Counted from the first letter of the stretch, positions 32,484 to 43,034 are shown. The stretch: 64,000 bases of DNA from Rhizobium sp. C1 (GCF_021026335.1 NZ_JAJNCY010000001.1:930001-994000); one strand, 5' to 3'. The notes: generated by a model not told the origin, from the letters alone. Made by a program: numbers and translations.

Positions 32484-32975
32484 TCACCGGTACGGTGCGT
32501 CCATTGCGATATTGGCCGCGATTTCCCGCTCCCAGCGGTCGCCGTTGTCGAGAAGACGGGCCTTGTCGTAGTAGAGTTCTTCGCGCGTTTCGGTCGCGAA
32601 TTCGAAATTCGGGCCTTCGACGATGGCGTCGACCGGGCAGGCTTCCTGGCAGAAGCCGCAATAGATGCACTTCACCATGTCGATGTCGTAGCGAACCGTG
32701 CGGCGCGTGCCGTCATTGCGGCGCGGACCGGCCTCGATAGTGATGGCCTGAGCGGGACAGATCGCTTCGCAGAGCTTGCAGGCGATGCAGCGCTCTTCGC
32801 CGTTCGGATAACGGCGCAGGGCATGTTCGCCACGGAAGCGCGGGGAAACCGGGCCCTTTTCGAAGGGATAGTTCACGGTGGCCTTGGGCGCAAAGAAGTA
32901 GCGCATGGTCAGACCGATCGCGCTGATGAATTCGCGCAGGAAGAGCGACTTAACGAATTGGGTAGCAGAGGCCAT
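32484..32975 (-). CDS. nuoI: NADH-quinone oxidoreductase subunit I (8Fe-8S ferredoxin)
   Basis: A 163-residue peripheral subunit holding clusters N6a and N6b. The two ferredoxin motifs are [12 protein letters not shown] and [12 protein letters not shown], the latter followed by VDAIVEGP. The amphipathic start ([21 protein letters not shown]) contacts the membrane arm. I use ATG 32975, two bases after the nuoH stop. An earlier ATG at 32987 would overlap nuoH and give four extra residues. Confidence 0.95.
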   Translation of the reverse strand: MASATQFVKSLFLREFISAIGLTMRYFFAPKATVNYPFEKGPVSPRFRGEHALRRYPNGEERCIACKLCEAICPAQAITIEAGPRRNDGTRRTVRYDIDMVKCIYCGFCQEACPVDAIVEGPNFEFATETREELYYDKARLLDNGDRWEREIAANIAMDAPYR

Positions 32976-32977
32976 GG

Positions 32978-34021
32978 TCACGCCCATCCCGTCAGCTTGA
33001 GTACGAATGCGGTCACGATCAGGAAGAAGAGCGACAGCGGAAGGAAGACCTTCCAGCCGAGACGCATCAGCTGGTCGTAACGGTAGCGGGGCACGAACGC
33101 CTTCACCAGGCCGAACATGAAGAAGACCATGGTAGCCTTGAGGATGAACCAGATGACACCCGGGACCCAGTTGAGGAACCAGACATCAACCGGAGGCAGC
33201 CAGCCGCCGAGGAAGAGGATCGTCGTCAGCGCGCACATCAGAACGATGGCCGAATATTCGCCCAGCATGAACATCATGTACGGCGTGGAGCCATATTCGA
33301 CCATGAATCCGGCGACCAGCTCCGATTCCGCTTCCGGAAGATCGAAGGGCGGACGGTTGGTTTCAGCGAGCGCCGAGATGAAGAAGATGATGAAGACCGG
33401 GAAGAGCGCGAGCCAGTTCCAGTCGAGCAGCGACGGCGGCAGGCCGAGCTTGGTTCCGAGGCCGGTGTTCTGCGCCATGACGATGTCGGACAGGTTCAGC
33501 GAACCGACGGTCAGCAGGACGGTGACGATCACGAAGCCGATCGAGACTTCATAGGACACCATCTGCGCAGCCGAACGCAGCGCGCCGAGGAAGGGATACT
33601 TCGAGTTCGAAGCCCAGCCACCCATGATGATGCCGTAGACTTCCAGCGACGAAATCGCGAAGACGTAGAGGATGCCGACATTGATATTGGCGATCACCCA
33701 ACCGGCATTCAGCGGAATGACGGCCCAGGTAGCAAGCGCCAGCGTCACGGCAACCAGCGGCGCGAGAAGGAAAACGCCCTTGTTGGCGCCGGCCGGAATG
33801 ATCGGCTCCTTCAGCACGAATTTCAAAAGGTCGGCGAAGGACTGGAAAAGTCCCCACGGACCCACCACGTTAGGTCCGCGACGCATCTGGACCGCAGCCC
33901 AGATCTTGCGGTCGGCGAGCAGGATATAGGCGATGAAGAGCAGCAGCGCGACGAGCATGAGGAGGGATTCCCCCACGATGATCAGCGCCGGCAAGACATA
34001 GGTGAAGAAAAACTGTTCCAT
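32978..34021 (-). CDS. nuoH: NADH-quinone oxidoreductase subunit H
   Basis: A 347-residue membrane subunit that helps form the quinone chamber. It contains [22 protein letters not shown]-type sequence, [15 protein letters not shown] and [21 protein letters not shown], all highly conserved in NuoH/ND1. The start ATG 34021 ([14 protein letters not shown]) gives the usual length and lies 11 bases after the nuoG stop. Confidence 0.96.
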   Translation of the reverse strand: MEQFFFTYVLPALIIVGESLLMLVALLLFIAYILLADRKIWAAVQMRRGPNVVGPWGLFQSFADLLKFVLKEPIIPAGANKGVFLLAPLVAVTLALATWAVIPLNAGWVIANINVGILYVFAISSLEVYGIIMGGWASNSKYPFLGALRSAAQMVSYEVSIGFVIVTVLLTVGSLNLSDIVMAQNTGLGTKLGLPPSLLDWNWLALFPVFIIFFISALAETNRPPFDLPEAESELVAGFMVEYGSTPYMMFMLGEYSAIVLMCALTTILFLGGWLPPVDVWFLNWVPGVIWFILKATMVFFMFGLVKAFVPRYRYDQLMRLGWKVFLPLSLFFLIVTAFVLKLTGWA

Positions 34022-34032
34022 GATCCCTGCCC

Positions 34033-36114
34033 TTACTCCGCGGCAACCTTGAAGTTGTTGGCCGCCAGCGCGGAGCATTCAGCCATGACGGCGGAAGCCC
34101 TCGCTATCGGGTTCGTCAAATAGAAGTCTTTGACCGCGCTTGCAAATGCGGATTTCTCCAGAGCACCGGTTTTTTTCGCCAGTGCAGCAATTTCAGCGGC
34201 CGTGCCCGGCTTGATCGCATCGAGTTCGGCGAAATGCGGGTGGCTCGCATAGAGCTTTGCACGCAGAGCGCCCAGCGAATCAAACGGCAGCTTCTTGCCG
34301 AGCACGTCGGAGAGCGCGCGAATGATCGCCCAGTCTTCGCGGGCATCACCCGGTGCGAAGCCGGCGCGTGTGCTCATCTGGACGCGGCCTTCAGTGTTGA
34401 CCCAGGTGCCGGACTTTTCCGTATAGGCCGCACCCGGCAGGATAACGTCAGCAGCAGATGCGCCAGCATCGCCATGGCTGCCGATATAGACCGTGAAGCC
34501 AGCCTTCTTCGCGGCGAAGTCAAGTTCGTCAGCGCCGAGCAGGAAGAGAACGTCCATGGAAGCCAGCTGCGTTGCGGCATCCGCACCGCCCTCGCCCGGC
34601 ACGAAGCCGAGGTCGAGTGCGCCGACGCGCGAGGCTGCCGTGTGGAGAACGGCGAAGCCATTCCACTCGTCGGTGACAGCGCCGCAATCCGCAGCGATCT
34701 TCGCCGCAGCAGCGAGCACGGCCGCACCGTTTGCACCCTTGAGCGCGCCCTGGCCGACGATGATCATCGGGTTCTTGGCGGCCTTCAGCTTTTCAGCAAA
34801 TGCATTCGAACCGTCTGCCACAGCGGCCAACGTATCCGTACCGGCACCGAGATATTCATGCTTGTAGCGGAATTCGCCGTCCTGACCGATCACGCCAACG
34901 GCGACGCCGCCCTGGCGCCAGCGCTTGCGGATGCGGGCGTTGAGAACGGCCGCTTCGAAGCGCGGGTTGGAGCCGACGAGCAGGAAGGCGTCAGCCTTCT
35001 CGATGCCGGCAACGGTCGGGTTGAAGATGTAAGACGCGCGGCCGAGCGACGGATCAGCAAATGCGCCATCCTGACGGGCATCGACGTTCTTGGAGCCAAG
35101 AGCGGCCATCAGTTCGCCGAGCGCATAGATTTCTTCGACCGAAGCGAGATCCCCGGCGATCGCGCCGATCTTCGAGCCATTGGTCTTGGAGACGGCGTCC
35201 TTGATGGCGGCAAATGCCTCACCCCAGGTTGCCGGAACCAGACGGCCGTCCTTGCGGACGTAAGGCTTGTCGAGGCGCTGCGTACGCAGGCCGTCCCAGA
35301 CGAAGCGCGACTTGTCGGAGATCCACTCCTCGTTCACGTCTTCGTTGACGCGCGGCATGATGCGCATGACTTCGCGGCCACGCGTGTCGACGCGGATGGC
35401 GGAGCCGAGCGCGTCCATGACATCGATCGTCTCGGTCTTGTTCAGTTCCCATGGGCGGGCCGTGAAGGCGAAGGGCTTGGAGGTCAGTGCGCCGACCGGG
35501 CAGAGGTCAACAACGTTGCCCTGCAGTTCGGAGGTCATGGCCTGCTCGAGATAGGTGGTGATTTCGGCGTCTTCGCCACGGCCGATGAGACCGAGCTCGG
35601 AAATGCCGGCGACTTCCGTCGTGAAGCGAACGCAGCGCGTGCAGTGAATGCAGCGGTTCATCACGGTCTTGACGAGCGGTCCGATATACTTGTCTTCGAC
35701 GGCGCGCTTGTTTTCATTATAGCGCGTACCGTCCATGCCGAAGGCCATGGCCTGGTCCTGCAGGTCGCATTCGCCACCCTGGTCGCAGATCGGGCAGTCC
35801 AGCGGATGGTTGATCAGCAGGAATTCCATCACGCCTTCGCGGGCCTTCTTGACCATCGGCGTGTTGGTGAAGATTTCCGGCAGTTCACCGTTCGGGCCGC
35901 CACGGACGTCGCGCACACCCATGGCGCAGGAGGCCGTAGGCTTCGGCGGGCCGCCCTTGACCTCGATCAGACACATGCGGCAGTTGCCGGCAACCGACAG
36001 CCGCTCATGAAAACAGAAGCGCGGCACCTCGGCCCCGGCTTCCTCGCACGCCTGCAACAGCGTGAAATGATCCGGAACTTCGATTTCCTTACCGTCGACT
36101 TTCAGCTTCGCCAT
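34033..36114 (-). CDS. nuoG: NADH-quinone oxidoreductase subunit G
   Basis: A 693-residue peripheral subunit. The N-terminal ferredoxin domain has [15 protein letters not shown] (2Fe-2S), a His-Cys3 cluster region [18 protein letters not shown], and a 4Fe-4S motif [10 protein letters not shown] followed by [11 protein letters not shown] molybdopterin oxidoreductase-like fold without cofactor follows. Electrons pass through it from NuoE/F towards NuoB/I. It starts at ATG 36114, downstream of a strong hairpin in the 120-base space behind the helix-hairpin-helix gene. Confidence 0.96.
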   Translation of the reverse strand: MAKLKVDGKEIEVPDHFTLLQACEEAGAEVPRFCFHERLSVAGNCRMCLIEVKGGPPKPTASCAMGVRDVRGGPNGELPEIFTNTPMVKKAREGVMEFLLINHPLDCPICDQGGECDLQDQAMAFGMDGTRYNENKRAVEDKYIGPLVKTVMNRCIHCTRCVRFTTEVAGISELGLIGRGEDAEITTYLEQAMTSELQGNVVDLCPVGALTSKPFAFTARPWELNKTETIDVMDALGSAIRVDTRGREVMRIMPRVNEDVNEEWISDKSRFVWDGLRTQRLDKPYVRKDGRLVPATWGEAFAAIKDAVSKTNGSKIGAIAGDLASVEEIYALGELMAALGSKNVDARQDGAFADPSLGRASYIFNPTVAGIEKADAFLLVGSNPRFEAAVLNARIRKRWRQGGVAVGVIGQDGEFRYKHEYLGAGTDTLAAVADGSNAFAEKLKAAKNPMIIVGQGALKGANGAAVLAAAAKIAADCGAVTDEWNGFAVLHTAASRVGALDLGFVPGEGGADAATQLASMDVLFLLGADELDFAAKKAGFTVYIGSHGDAGASAADVILPGAAYTEKSGTWVNTEGRVQMSTRAGFAPGDAREDWAIIRALSDVLGKKLPFDSLGALRAKLYASHPHFAELDAIKPGTAAEIAALAKKTGALEKSAFASAVKDFYLTNPIARASAVMAECSALAANNFKVAAE

Positions 36115-36166
36115 ATCCGCCTTCCCGCTTCCGCGCCCAGTCGCGCATCAAGCCAGAGTTTCTGTC

Positions 36167-36192
36167 GTGGTCCGGAAGGTCCTTCGGACCAC
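36167..36192 (-). promoter_or_regulatory. Strong hairpin upstream of nuoG
   Basis: GTGGTCC (36167-36173) pairs with GGACCAC (36186-36192), and the intervening GGAAGGTCCTTC is itself self-complementary. It has no T-run and lies inside the operon, so an RNA processing or stability element is more likely than a terminator. Confidence 0.4.
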
Positions 36193-36234
36193 CCTCGCCT
36201 ATTTCATTTCACGCCCTTGAACCTGCCTTGCGGC

Positions 36235-36951
36235 TCAGTGTCCGGTCGCCAGTATCTTCCGCGCCTGCCCCGCCCAGTCGTCCCGCAGAATCCGACCTTC
36301 AAGACCGAGTTCCGCGTCGAGCGCAGCAAGCGCTGCTTCATTCATTTCGGCCAGCTGCGCGAATGTCACCACTCCGTGACCCGTCAGCACATTGGCCAGC
36401 TTCGGGCCGATGCCCGAAATCCGCTTCAAGTCGTCGCCGGCCGAAACCGGCGCCTTCGCGACCGCAGCCTTCTCGGCCGACTTGCGAACCTTGGCGACCT
36501 TCGCCGCCTTGCGCGCCCGCTTCTCGATCACCTCGTCTACGGTTGGCGCTGCAGACAAAGGACCGCTCTGCTGCGCTTCCACGACGACCGGAGCGACCAC
36601 CTCCGGTTCAACTGCCTTCGCCTTAACCGGTTCCGTCACCGGCTGTGCTTCCGCAGCTTCCACTTCGGCAGCCTGCGCACTCGCGCGGTCTGCCTGATCC
36701 TGCATCGCATTGAGGAAGAGGCTCGCCCACTGCCCGGTCATCCGGATCCCGTAAGCTGTTGCCGCTGCCATCATGATGGCCGGATTGGCCATCAGCGGAT
36801 TGAGCGCAACGCCCTCTTGCCTGTCACCGTCCTTCGTCCAGTCAGTCTTCATGAATGCCTCCATCGCCTCGTTCGTCGCTCGAACAAGATTCGCTACCGC
36901 ATCATGCGGAGCGGACATGTCGTCACGATGATCGTTGCGCTGGGCGTTCAT
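36235..36951 (-). CDS. Helix-hairpin-helix protein encoded within the complex I operon
   Basis: A 238-residue protein placed between nuoF (6-base gap) and nuoG. An N-terminal helical part (residues 10-80, AVANLVRATNEAMEAF, then NPAIMMAAATAYGIRM) resembles a phasin-like helix. A long Ala/Pro/Lys/Glu-rich linker follows. The C-terminal 65 residues form a helix-hairpin-helix module, LKRISGIGPKLANVLTGHGV, ending GRILRDDWAGQARKIL. The same module ends NuoE in this window. I do not know its function. Position and shared module suggest a structural or assembly partner of complex I rather than a DNA-binding protein. Confidence 0.8.
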   Translation of the reverse strand: MNAQRNDHRDDMSAPHDAVANLVRATNEAMEAFMKTDWTKDGDRQEGVALNPLMANPAIMMAAATAYGIRMTGQWASLFLNAMQDQADRASAQAAEVEAAEAQPVTEPVKAKAVEPEVVAPVVVEAQQSGPLSAAPTVDEVIEKRARKAAKVAKVRKSAEKAAVAKAPVSAGDDLKRISGIGPKLANVLTGHGVVTFAQLAEMNEAALAALDAELGLEGRILRDDWAGQARKILATGH

Positions 36952-36957
36952 GGAAGC

Positions 36958-38262
36958 TTACTCGGCAGCCTCCAGAACCGCGCCGTGCGCCATGGCGTTG
37001 GCCGTATACTGGTCGATCCGCTTTTCGATTTCCGGACGGAAATTGCGGATCAGACCCTGGACCGGCCAGGCGGCAGCGTCGCCCAATGCACAGATCGTGT
37101 GACCTTCGATCTGCTTCGTGACTTCAAACAGCATGTCAATTTCGCGCTTCTGCGCGTTGCCCTTCACCATGCGCTCGAGAACGCGCATCATCCAGCCGGT
37201 GCCTTCACGGCACGGCGTGCACTGACCGCAGCTCTCGTGCTTGAAGAAGGCGGCGATACGCCAGATGGCCTTGATGATGTCGGTCGACTTGTCCATGACG
37301 ATCATGCCGCCGGTGCCGAACGAGGACTTGACCTCGCGCATGCCGTCGAAGTCCATGATCGCATCCTTCATGTCGTCGCCCTTGACGACGGGGCATGATG
37401 CGCCACCCGGAATGACGGCGAGCAGGTTGTCCCAGCCGCCGCGGATGCCGCCGCAATGCGTCTCAATGATCTCGCGGAAGGACAGGCCCATTGCTTCTTC
37501 GAAGGTGCAGGGCTTGTTGACGTGGCCGGAGACCATGAAAAGCTTGGTGCCGACATTGTTCGGACGGCCGATCGACGAGAACCAGGAGGCACCGCGACGC
37601 AGGATGGTCGGAGCAACGGCAATGGACTCTACGTTGTTGACCGTGGTCGGGCAGCCATAGAGGCCCATGTTGGCGGGGAACGGCGGCTTCAGGCGCGGCT
37701 GGCCCTTCTTGCCTTCCAGGCTTTCCAGCAGTGCCGTTTCTTCGCCGCAGATATAGGCGCCTGCACCGTGATGCAGATAGACGTCGAAGTCCCAGCCGTT
37801 CTTGTTGTTCTTGCCGAGGAGGCCGGCGTCATAGCACTCGTCGACGGCCGCCTGCAGGGCTTCGCGCTCGCGCATGTATTCGCCACGCAGGTAGATGTAG
37901 GCCGTATTGGCGCCCATGGCGAAACCGGCAATCACGCAGCCTTCGATCAGCGTATGCGGATCGTGGCGCATGATGTCGCGGTCCTTGCAGGTACCGGGCT
38001 CGGATTCGTCAGCATTGACGACGAGGTAATGCGGGCGGCCGTCGCTCTGCTTGGGCATGAACGACCACTTGAGACCCGTCGGGAAGCCTGCGCCACCGCG
38101 CCCACGAAGACCGGAAGCCTTCATTTCGTCGATGATCCAGTCACGGCCCTTTTCGATGATCTGCTTGGTGCCGTCCCAGTGGCCGCGCGACATCGCGCCC
38201 TTCAGGGACTTGTCCTTGAGACCGTAAAGGTTGGTGAAAATGCGATCTTCGTCCTTAAGCAT
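36958..38262 (-). CDS. nuoF: NADH-quinone oxidoreductase subunit F
   Basis: The NADH-oxidising flavoprotein, 434 residues. [19 protein letters not shown] is the NADH/FMN glycine loop, [16 protein letters not shown] lines the FMN site, and [12 protein letters not shown] with the later CALGD binds the 4Fe-4S cluster N3. The start ATG 38262 lies 10 bases after nuoE. Confidence 0.97.
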   Translation of the reverse strand: MLKDEDRIFTNLYGLKDKSLKGAMSRGHWDGTKQIIEKGRDWIIDEMKASGLRGRGGAGFPTGLKWSFMPKQSDGRPHYLVVNADESEPGTCKDRDIMRHDPHTLIEGCVIAGFAMGANTAYIYLRGEYMREREALQAAVDECYDAGLLGKNNKNGWDFDVYLHHGAGAYICGEETALLESLEGKKGQPRLKPPFPANMGLYGCPTTVNNVESIAVAPTILRRGASWFSSIGRPNNVGTKLFMVSGHVNKPCTFEEAMGLSFREIIETHCGGIRGGWDNLLAVIPGGASCPVVKGDDMKDAIMDFDGMREVKSSFGTGGMIVMDKSTDIIKAIWRIAAFFKHESCGQCTPCREGTGWMMRVLERMVKGNAQKREIDMLFEVTKQIEGHTICALGDAAAWPVQGLIRNFRPEIEKRIDQYTANAMAHGAVLEAAE

Positions 38263-38272
38263 GTCTCACCTC

Positions 38273-39295
38273 TCAACGCGGCTTCTTGCCGAAAACGCGC
38301 ACATATTCTTCTTCGCCGCCGCGCGCCAGCGCATCGGCCTGCTTGATCCAGTCGTCGCGAAGGATACGACCGCGGAACGCCAGGTAGCCATCAACCCAGG
38401 CGATTTCCTTTTCGGTCCACTTGGCAATCTGAGCGAATGTATAGATGCCGAGATCATGAAGCTTGGTTTCCATGACCGGTCCGACGCCCGAGATCATCTT
38501 GAGGTCGTCCGGCGTCGCCGGCTTCTCGACCGCAGCCGGACGGTTCGGATCATCCAGCGATGGCTTGGCTTCCGCCTTCGCAGCCGGCGCTTCAGCAGCC
38601 TGTGCTGCCGGTGCGGCAGCAGCAACCGGTGCGGCTGCCGCAGAAGCCGGTGCCTCAGCACGATCAGCAAACTTCGGTGCCGGCGTGTCGGTCGTCAGCG
38701 TGACGGGGGCGCCGGCGGGTGCCGAGTAGACGCGGTCGATCTGAGGACCAGGGGTCACATCGCCGCCCTTGCCCGCCTCGAAACGGTCGATGATATATTC
38801 GAGCTGGATCGGCGTCAGGTCCTCATAGGTGTCCTTGAAGATGACGACCATCGGCGCGTTGACGCAGGCGCCCTGACATTCGACCTCTTCCCACGACAGC
38901 GTACCGCTCTCGTTGGTGTGAAGCGGCTCGGGATGAATCTTCTTCTTGCAGACTGCCATCAGCTCTTCCGAGCCGCGCAGCATGCAGGGCGTGGTGCCAC
39001 AGACCTGCACGTGAGCACGCGTACCGACCGGCTTGATCTGGAACTGCGTATAGAAGGTCGCGACTTCAAGTACCCGAATATAGGGCATTTCCAGCATGTC
39101 CGCGATCGTTTCGATCGCCGCACGCGTCACCCAGCCATCCTGCTCCTGGGCGCGCATCAGCAGCGGAATGACCGCCGACTGCTGGCGGCCAGCGGGGTAC
39201 TTGTTGATCGTCTCGGCCGCCCAGACCTTGTTGGCTTCGTTGAAGGCGAAGCTCTGCGGCTGGACATTGTCATCGGCTAGTCGTCGAACGGACAT
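38273..39295 (-). CDS. nuoE: NADH-quinone oxidoreductase subunit E with helix-hairpin-helix extension
   Basis: Residues 1-190 are standard NuoE: a thioredoxin-like 2Fe-2S protein with cluster ligands in CGTTPCMLRG and ECQGACVNAP. After that comes an Ala/Pro-rich linker of about 60 residues and a C-terminal module starting LKMISGVGPVMETKLHDLGI and ending GRILRDDWIKQADALARGG. The total of 340 residues is about twice that of E. coli NuoE. The module is clearly related to the end of the protein encoded between nuoF and nuoG. Such extended NuoE proteins are usual in Rhizobiales, and the role of the extension is unknown to me. Confidence 0.95.
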   Translation of the reverse strand: MSVRRLADDNVQPQSFAFNEANKVWAAETINKYPAGRQQSAVIPLLMRAQEQDGWVTRAAIETIADMLEMPYIRVLEVATFYTQFQIKPVGTRAHVQVCGTTPCMLRGSEELMAVCKKKIHPEPLHTNESGTLSWEEVECQGACVNAPMVVIFKDTYEDLTPIQLEYIIDRFEAGKGGDVTPGPQIDRVYSAPAGAPVTLTTDTPAPKFADRAEAPASAAAAPVAAAAPAAQAAEAPAAKAEAKPSLDDPNRPAAVEKPATPDDLKMISGVGPVMETKLHDLGIYTFAQIAKWTEKEIAWVDGYLAFRGRILRDDWIKQADALARGGEEEYVRVFGKKPR

Positions 39296-39311
39296 TCTCT
39301 TTCACGCCTTG

Positions 39312-39575
39312 TCAGTTGATGGCACCGCATTTGGTATTCGTGACGGACACGAATTCGCAAGCGTAGGCCGACTGGTCTTTCTGCATAAATATCACGAACT
39401 TGGCGCCGTTCGGCACGGCTGCCTTGATCTCGTAGCCCTGAGCGAGCAAGTCCTTCATCGTCGAAGGCGGCACGGGCGCGTTCTTGCCCGTATTGCCTCC
39501 CACCACCGTCTGGGCGGATGCCGCAGACGAGATGCCGATGATGAGAGCCGCCAGAACGATCCGAGACATGATCAT
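39312..39575 (-). CDS. Small secreted protein encoded between nuoD and nuoE
   Basis: An 87-residue protein with a clear signal peptide ([22 protein letters not shown], cleavage after ASA). The mature part is about 65 residues, with two cysteines near the end ([17 protein letters not shown]) that could form a disulfide. Its ATG overlaps the nuoD stop (ATGA), so it is translated together with complex I. nuoE starts 16 bases later. I do not recognise a family. The coupling suggests a periplasmic partner or assembly aid of complex I, but this is inference from position. Confidence 0.75.
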   Translation of the reverse strand: MIMSRIVLAALIIGISSAASAQTVVGGNTGKNAPVPPSTMKDLLAQGYEIKAAVPNGAKFVIFMQKDQSAYACEFVSVTNTKCGAIN

Positions 39576-40771
39576 CTGTCAACCTCACCGAACACGATGT
39601 CGAGTGAGCCGAGGATTGCCGTCACGTCGGCCAGCATGTGGCCGCTGCTCAGGAAATCCATCGCCTGAAGGTGCACGAAGCCGGGAGCGCGGATCTTGCA
39701 ACGATACGGCTTGTTCGAGCCGTCCGAAACGAGATAGACGCCGAACTCACCCTTCGGGGCCTCGACGGCAGCGTAAACTTCGCCGGCGGGAACGTGGAAG
39801 CCTTCGGTGTAGAGCTTGAAGTGGTGGATCAGCGCTTCCATCGAACGCTTCATCTCGCCACGCTTCGGCGGAACGACCTTGCCGTCGAGCGACGAGACCG
39901 GACCGACCTTTTCGCTGCCGAGCAGGCGTGCACAGCACTGCTTCATGATCTTCACGGCTTCGCGCATTTCGATCATACGGATCAGGTAACGATCGTAGCA
40001 GTCACCGTTCTTGCCGATCGGAATGTCGAAATCGAGTTCCGAATAGCACTCGTAAGGCTGCGCGCGACGCAGATCCCAGGCAGCGCCCGAACCACGCACC
40101 ATGACGCCGGAGAAACCCCATTTCCAGGCATCTTCGAGCGAAACAACGCCGATATCGACGTTACGCTGCTTGAAGATGCGGTTGCCGGTCAGCAGGCCTT
40201 CGATATCGTCGAGAACCTTGAGGAAGGGATCGCACCACGCCGCAATGTCTTCAACGAGCTTATGGGGGATGTCCTGATGGACGCCGCCCGGACGGAAATA
40301 GGCTGCGTGCATGCGCGCGCCACAGGCACGCTCATAGAACACCATCAGCTTTTCACGCTCTTCGAAACCCCAGACCGGCGGCGTCATCGCGCCGACGTCC
40401 ATGGCCTGCGTCGTGACGTTCATGATGTGAGACAGGATGCGGCCTATTTCCGAGAAGAGAACGCGGATCAGCTGGCCGCGCTTCGGAACCTCGATACCGA
40501 GAAGCTTCTCGATCGCGAGGCAGTAGGCGTGCTCCTGGTTCATCGGCGCGACATAGTCGAGACGGTCAAAGTAAGGAACAGCCTGCAGATAGGTCTTGGC
40601 TTCGATCAGCTTTTCGGTGCCGCGATGCAGCAGACCGATATGCGGGTCGGCACGCTCGACAATTTCACCGTCAAGCTCGAGCACCAGACGCAGAACGCCG
40701 TGGGCCGACGGGTGCTCGGGGCCGAAGTTGATCGTGAAGTTGCGGACGGAATGTTCTTTCGTCATGGTCAT
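39572..40771 (-). CDS. nuoD: NADH-quinone oxidoreductase subunit D
   Basis: The 49-kDa quinone-site subunit, 399 residues, related to the large subunit of NiFe hydrogenases. It contains [32 protein letters not shown], and a C-terminal VFGEVDR ending typical of the family. NuoC and NuoD are separate here, unlike the E. coli fusion. ATG 40771 has GGAAG at close range. The second ATG two codons on is an alternative. The stop overlaps the start of the secreted 87-residue protein. Confidence 0.96.
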   Translation of the reverse strand: MTMTKEHSVRNFTINFGPEHPSAHGVLRLVLELDGEIVERADPHIGLLHRGTEKLIEAKTYLQAVPYFDRLDYVAPMNQEHAYCLAIEKLLGIEVPKRGQLIRVLFSEIGRILSHIMNVTTQAMDVGAMTPPVWGFEEREKLMVFYERACGARMHAAYFRPGGVHQDIPHKLVEDIAAWCDPFLKVLDDIEGLLTGNRIFKQRNVDIGVVSLEDAWKWGFSGVMVRGSGAAWDLRRAQPYECYSELDFDIPIGKNGDCYDRYLIRMIEMREAVKIMKQCCARLLGSEKVGPVSSLDGKVVPPKRGEMKRSMEALIHHFKLYTEGFHVPAGEVYAAVEAPKGEFGVYLVSDGSNKPYRCKIRAPGFVHLQAMDFLSSGHMLADVTAILGSLDIVFGEVDR

Positions 40772-40783
40772 GTCTTCCGCCCC

Positions 40784-41386
40784 TTACTTCGCTGCCTTCT
40801 CATCGCCCGGCAGCACGTAATCCGTGCCTTCCCATGGCGAGAGGAAGTCGAAATTGCGGAACTCCTGGCGCAGTTGCACGGGTTCATAAACAACCCGCTT
40901 TGCCTCGTCGTCGTAGCGCACTTCGACATAGCCGGTCATCGGGAAGTCCTTGCGCAGCGGATAACCCTCGAAACCGTAGTCGGTGAGGATGCGGCGCAGA
41001 TCCGGATGGCCCGAGAACAGGATGCCGTACATATCGTAGGTTTCGCGCTCGAACCAGTTCGCACCCGGATAGATATCGCAGGCGGTCGGCACCGGCTTGT
41101 CTTCGGTGGTCGGCACCTTAATGCGGATACGCTGATTCTTCGACGGCGACAGCAGATGGTAGACCACCTCGAAACGCTCATCCCGGCCCGGATAATCGAC
41201 GCCGCAGATGTCCGTCACGTTGATGAAACGACAGGCGGAATCATCATGCAGGAAGCGCAGAACCTCGATGAGGTTCTCCGGCGCGACCGTAATGCTCAGC
41301 TCGCCATAGGCAACTTCCGACGCGAGAACCAGCGAACCCTTCTGTTCGCCGATCCGTGCCGCAAGCGTGTTCAGTGCTTCGCTCAT
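40784..41386 (-). CDS. nuoC: NADH-quinone oxidoreductase subunit C
   Basis: The 30-kDa subunit, 200 residues. It contains [61 protein letters not shown] (the family signature) and HPLRKDFPM-like [16 protein letters not shown]. It supports the NuoB/NuoD quinone module on the cytoplasmic side. It lies 17 bases after nuoB and 12 before nuoD. Confidence 0.96.
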   Translation of the reverse strand: MSEALNTLAARIGEQKGSLVLASEVAYGELSITVAPENLIEVLRFLHDDSACRFINVTDICGVDYPGRDERFEVVYHLLSPSKNQRIRIKVPTTEDKPVPTACDIYPGANWFERETYDMYGILFSGHPDLRRILTDYGFEGYPLRKDFPMTGYVEVRYDDEAKRVVYEPVQLRQEFRNFDFLSPWEGTDYVLPGDEKAAK

Positions 41387-41403
41387 TGCTTAACCCTTCA
41401 GCC

Positions 41404-41988
41404 TTAGCGCTCGATCGTTCCGGTGCGCCGGATCTTCTTCTGAAGAAGCAGCACGCCGTAGAGCAGAGCCTCGGCTGTGGGGGGACAGCCCGGAACATAA
41501 ACGTCGACCGGCACGACGCGATCACAACCGCGCACAACCGAATAGGAATAGTGATAGTAGCCACCGCCGTTGGCGCAGGAGCCCATCGAAATTACGTAAC
41601 GCGGCTCGGGCATCTGGTCATAGACCTTGCGGAGCGCGGGCGCCATCTTGTTGGTCAGCGTGCCGGCCACGATCATGACGTCCGACTGGCGCGGTGAAGC
41701 GCGCGGCGCAACGCCGAAGCGCTCCATGTCGTAGCGCGGGCCGGACGCCTGCATCAGGCCTTCAACGGCGCAACATGCGAGACCGAACTGCATCCACATC
41801 AGAGAACCCGTGCGGGCCCAGGTGATCAGCTCGTCGGTGGCGGTGACGAGGAAGCCCTTGTCGGCCAGCTCGTTGTTGATTTCGCCAAAAAACTTGTCGT
41901 TTGCGCCCACCGGCTTGCCGGTCGAGGGATCAATGATCCCCTTCGGCTGCGGTGCGACGAGCGTGGTGTTGCCGGATGTCACTCCCAT
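41404..41988 (-). CDS. nuoB: NADH-quinone oxidoreductase subunit B
   Basis: A 194-residue subunit that holds the terminal 4Fe-4S cluster N2, which donates electrons to quinone. The cluster ligands are the tandem cysteines in [10 protein letters not shown], the Cys in MGSCANGGG, and the Cys in [14 protein letters not shown]. The start ATG 41988 overlaps the end of nuoA by 10 bases, and GGGAG inside nuoA serves as its ribosome site, so the pair is translationally coupled. Confidence 0.96.
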   Translation of the reverse strand: MGVTSGNTTLVAPQPKGIIDPSTGKPVGANDKFFGEINNELADKGFLVTATDELITWARTGSLMWMQFGLACCAVEGLMQASGPRYDMERFGVAPRASPRQSDVMIVAGTLTNKMAPALRKVYDQMPEPRYVISMGSCANGGGYYHYSYSVVRGCDRVVPVDVYVPGCPPTAEALLYGVLLLQKKIRRTGTIER

Positions 41989-42344
41989 TCGAGTGCTCCC
42001 TTCTTCCATTCATAAATGAAGCCGATCGTCAGGACGCCGAGGAAGACCATCATGGACCAGAAACCGACCCAGCCGATGCTGCTGAACGACACGGCCCACG
42101 GAAACAGGAACGCGACTTCCAGGTCGAAGATGATGAACAGGATCGAAACGAGATAAAAGCGGATGTCGAACTTCATGCGCGCGTCGTCGAAGGCGTTGAA
42201 GCCGCACTCAAACGAGGAAAGCTTTTCCGAATCAGGCGCCTTGAACGCAAGTGCGAAGGGCGCGATCAGCAGCGAGATGCCGATAATCAGCGATACGCCA
42301 ATAAAGATCGCGATCGGGAGATAGGAACTGAGGAGATCTGTCAT
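41979..42344 (-). CDS. nuoA: NADH-quinone oxidoreductase subunit A
   Basis: The first gene of the operon, encoding a 121-residue, three-helix membrane subunit. It contains [25 protein letters not shown] and [12 protein letters not shown], the hallmark loop bearing the conserved Cys near the quinone site. The start ATG 42344 ([10 protein letters not shown]) matches the family. An upstream extension of 30 codons lies in the leader. A promoter candidate lies about 95 bases upstream. Confidence 0.96.
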   Translation of the reverse strand: MTDLLSSYLPIAIFIGVSLIIGISLLIAPFALAFKAPDSEKLSSFECGFNAFDDARMKFDIRFYLVSILFIIFDLEVAFLFPWAVSFSSIGWVGFWSMMVFLGVLTIGFIYEWKKGALEWE

Positions 42345-42436
42345 TCTGTCCGTCCTTAGCCTGTCCTCAGGTGCGGTCGCGTCGGGCGCGCCGGGCAATT
42401 GCCGACAGGGCGTAGGTCTTCGTTGCAACGTCATCG

Positions 42437-42465
42437 TGACTAGCGCAGCCCGTCTTGCGGTGCAA
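42437..42465 (-). promoter_or_regulatory. Candidate promoter of the nuo operon
   Basis: Minus strand TTGCAC (42460-42465), 17 bases, TAGTCA (42437-42442), giving a leader of about 85 bases before nuoA. The -10 is weak, so other promoters may exist. Confidence 0.35.
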
Positions 42466-42785
42466 GCGATTTGAACCGCAAAACAACGATTAACATGATC
42501 AACTTTACCAATTCACGACACAGATGCCGCAGCACGGTTTCGCAGCGCAATATGACGACGGTCAATTCGAGAGAAATGTTCGATCAGTGCCGCAGCAATG
42601 ATACATTACCACCATCTGGCCAACCACCTGGGCCGGGCGAAACACGCCACAATACGAAAAACAATGGCCTTGCTTTCAAGCTGAGTCGCCTGGCATCGCA
42701 TGAGCGCCAAAGGCCTTTCCTCATCGAAAGACCAGTTCACCCTCAAGGTGAACGCATTCTCGTAACTATCTGTATAGGAAAAGAA
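42466..42785. other. Gene-free stretch between nuoA and tRNA-Asp
   Basis: About 320 bases without a supportable frame. The only structure I see is the hairpin behind tRNA-Asp (42735-42753). The rest is presumably upstream sequence of the nuo operon. Confidence 0.5.
42735..42753 (-). terminator. Hairpin downstream of tRNA-Asp
   Basis: GTTCACC (42735-42741) pairs with GGTGAAC (42747-42753), 33 bases past the tRNA 3' end on the minus strand. Only a short CTTT follows, so termination is plausible but not certain. Confidence 0.45.
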
Positions 42786-42862
42786 TGGCGCGAGTGACGG
42801 GGCTCGAACCCGCGACCTCCGGCGTGACAGGCCGGCACTCTAACCGACTGAGCTACACCCGC
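42786..42862 (-). tRNA. tRNA-Asp (anticodon GTC)
   Basis: A full cloverleaf on the minus strand. The acceptor GCGGGTG pairs with CACTCGC, the anticodon loop CTGTCAC is closed by a GCCGG-type stem, and the T-loop is TTCGAGC. The discriminator is G73, and the CCA end is encoded. Total 77 bases. Confidence 0.97.
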
Positions 42863-42903
42863 GCATTTCCCGAACCGCGTCGCCGCTTCGTTCGGTGAGC
42901 GGG

Positions 42904-42932
42904 TGTCTAAGGGGTAGACGGGTGAGTGTCAA
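42904..42932 (-). promoter_or_regulatory. Promoter of tRNA-Asp
   Basis: Minus strand TTGACA (42927-42932), exactly 17 bases, TAGACA (42904-42909). The start would be about 35 bases before the mature tRNA. Confidence 0.7.
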
Positions 42933-43034
42933 GCAGAATTCAAAACAAAAAATCGCTCCGACGACAATTTTTTGACAGAGGCTTTGAATGGCGGGGCTTC
43001 GTCAAAAAAAATGCGAAAAATGGGTCTCGCCCTC

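Noticed and set aside
34234-37398. A 1054-codon open frame on the plus strand opposite nuoG, the HhH gene and nuoF
   Set aside because: It lies antisense to three well-conserved genes. Its Arg/His/Asp-rich composition is that of a shadow frame in GC-rich DNA.
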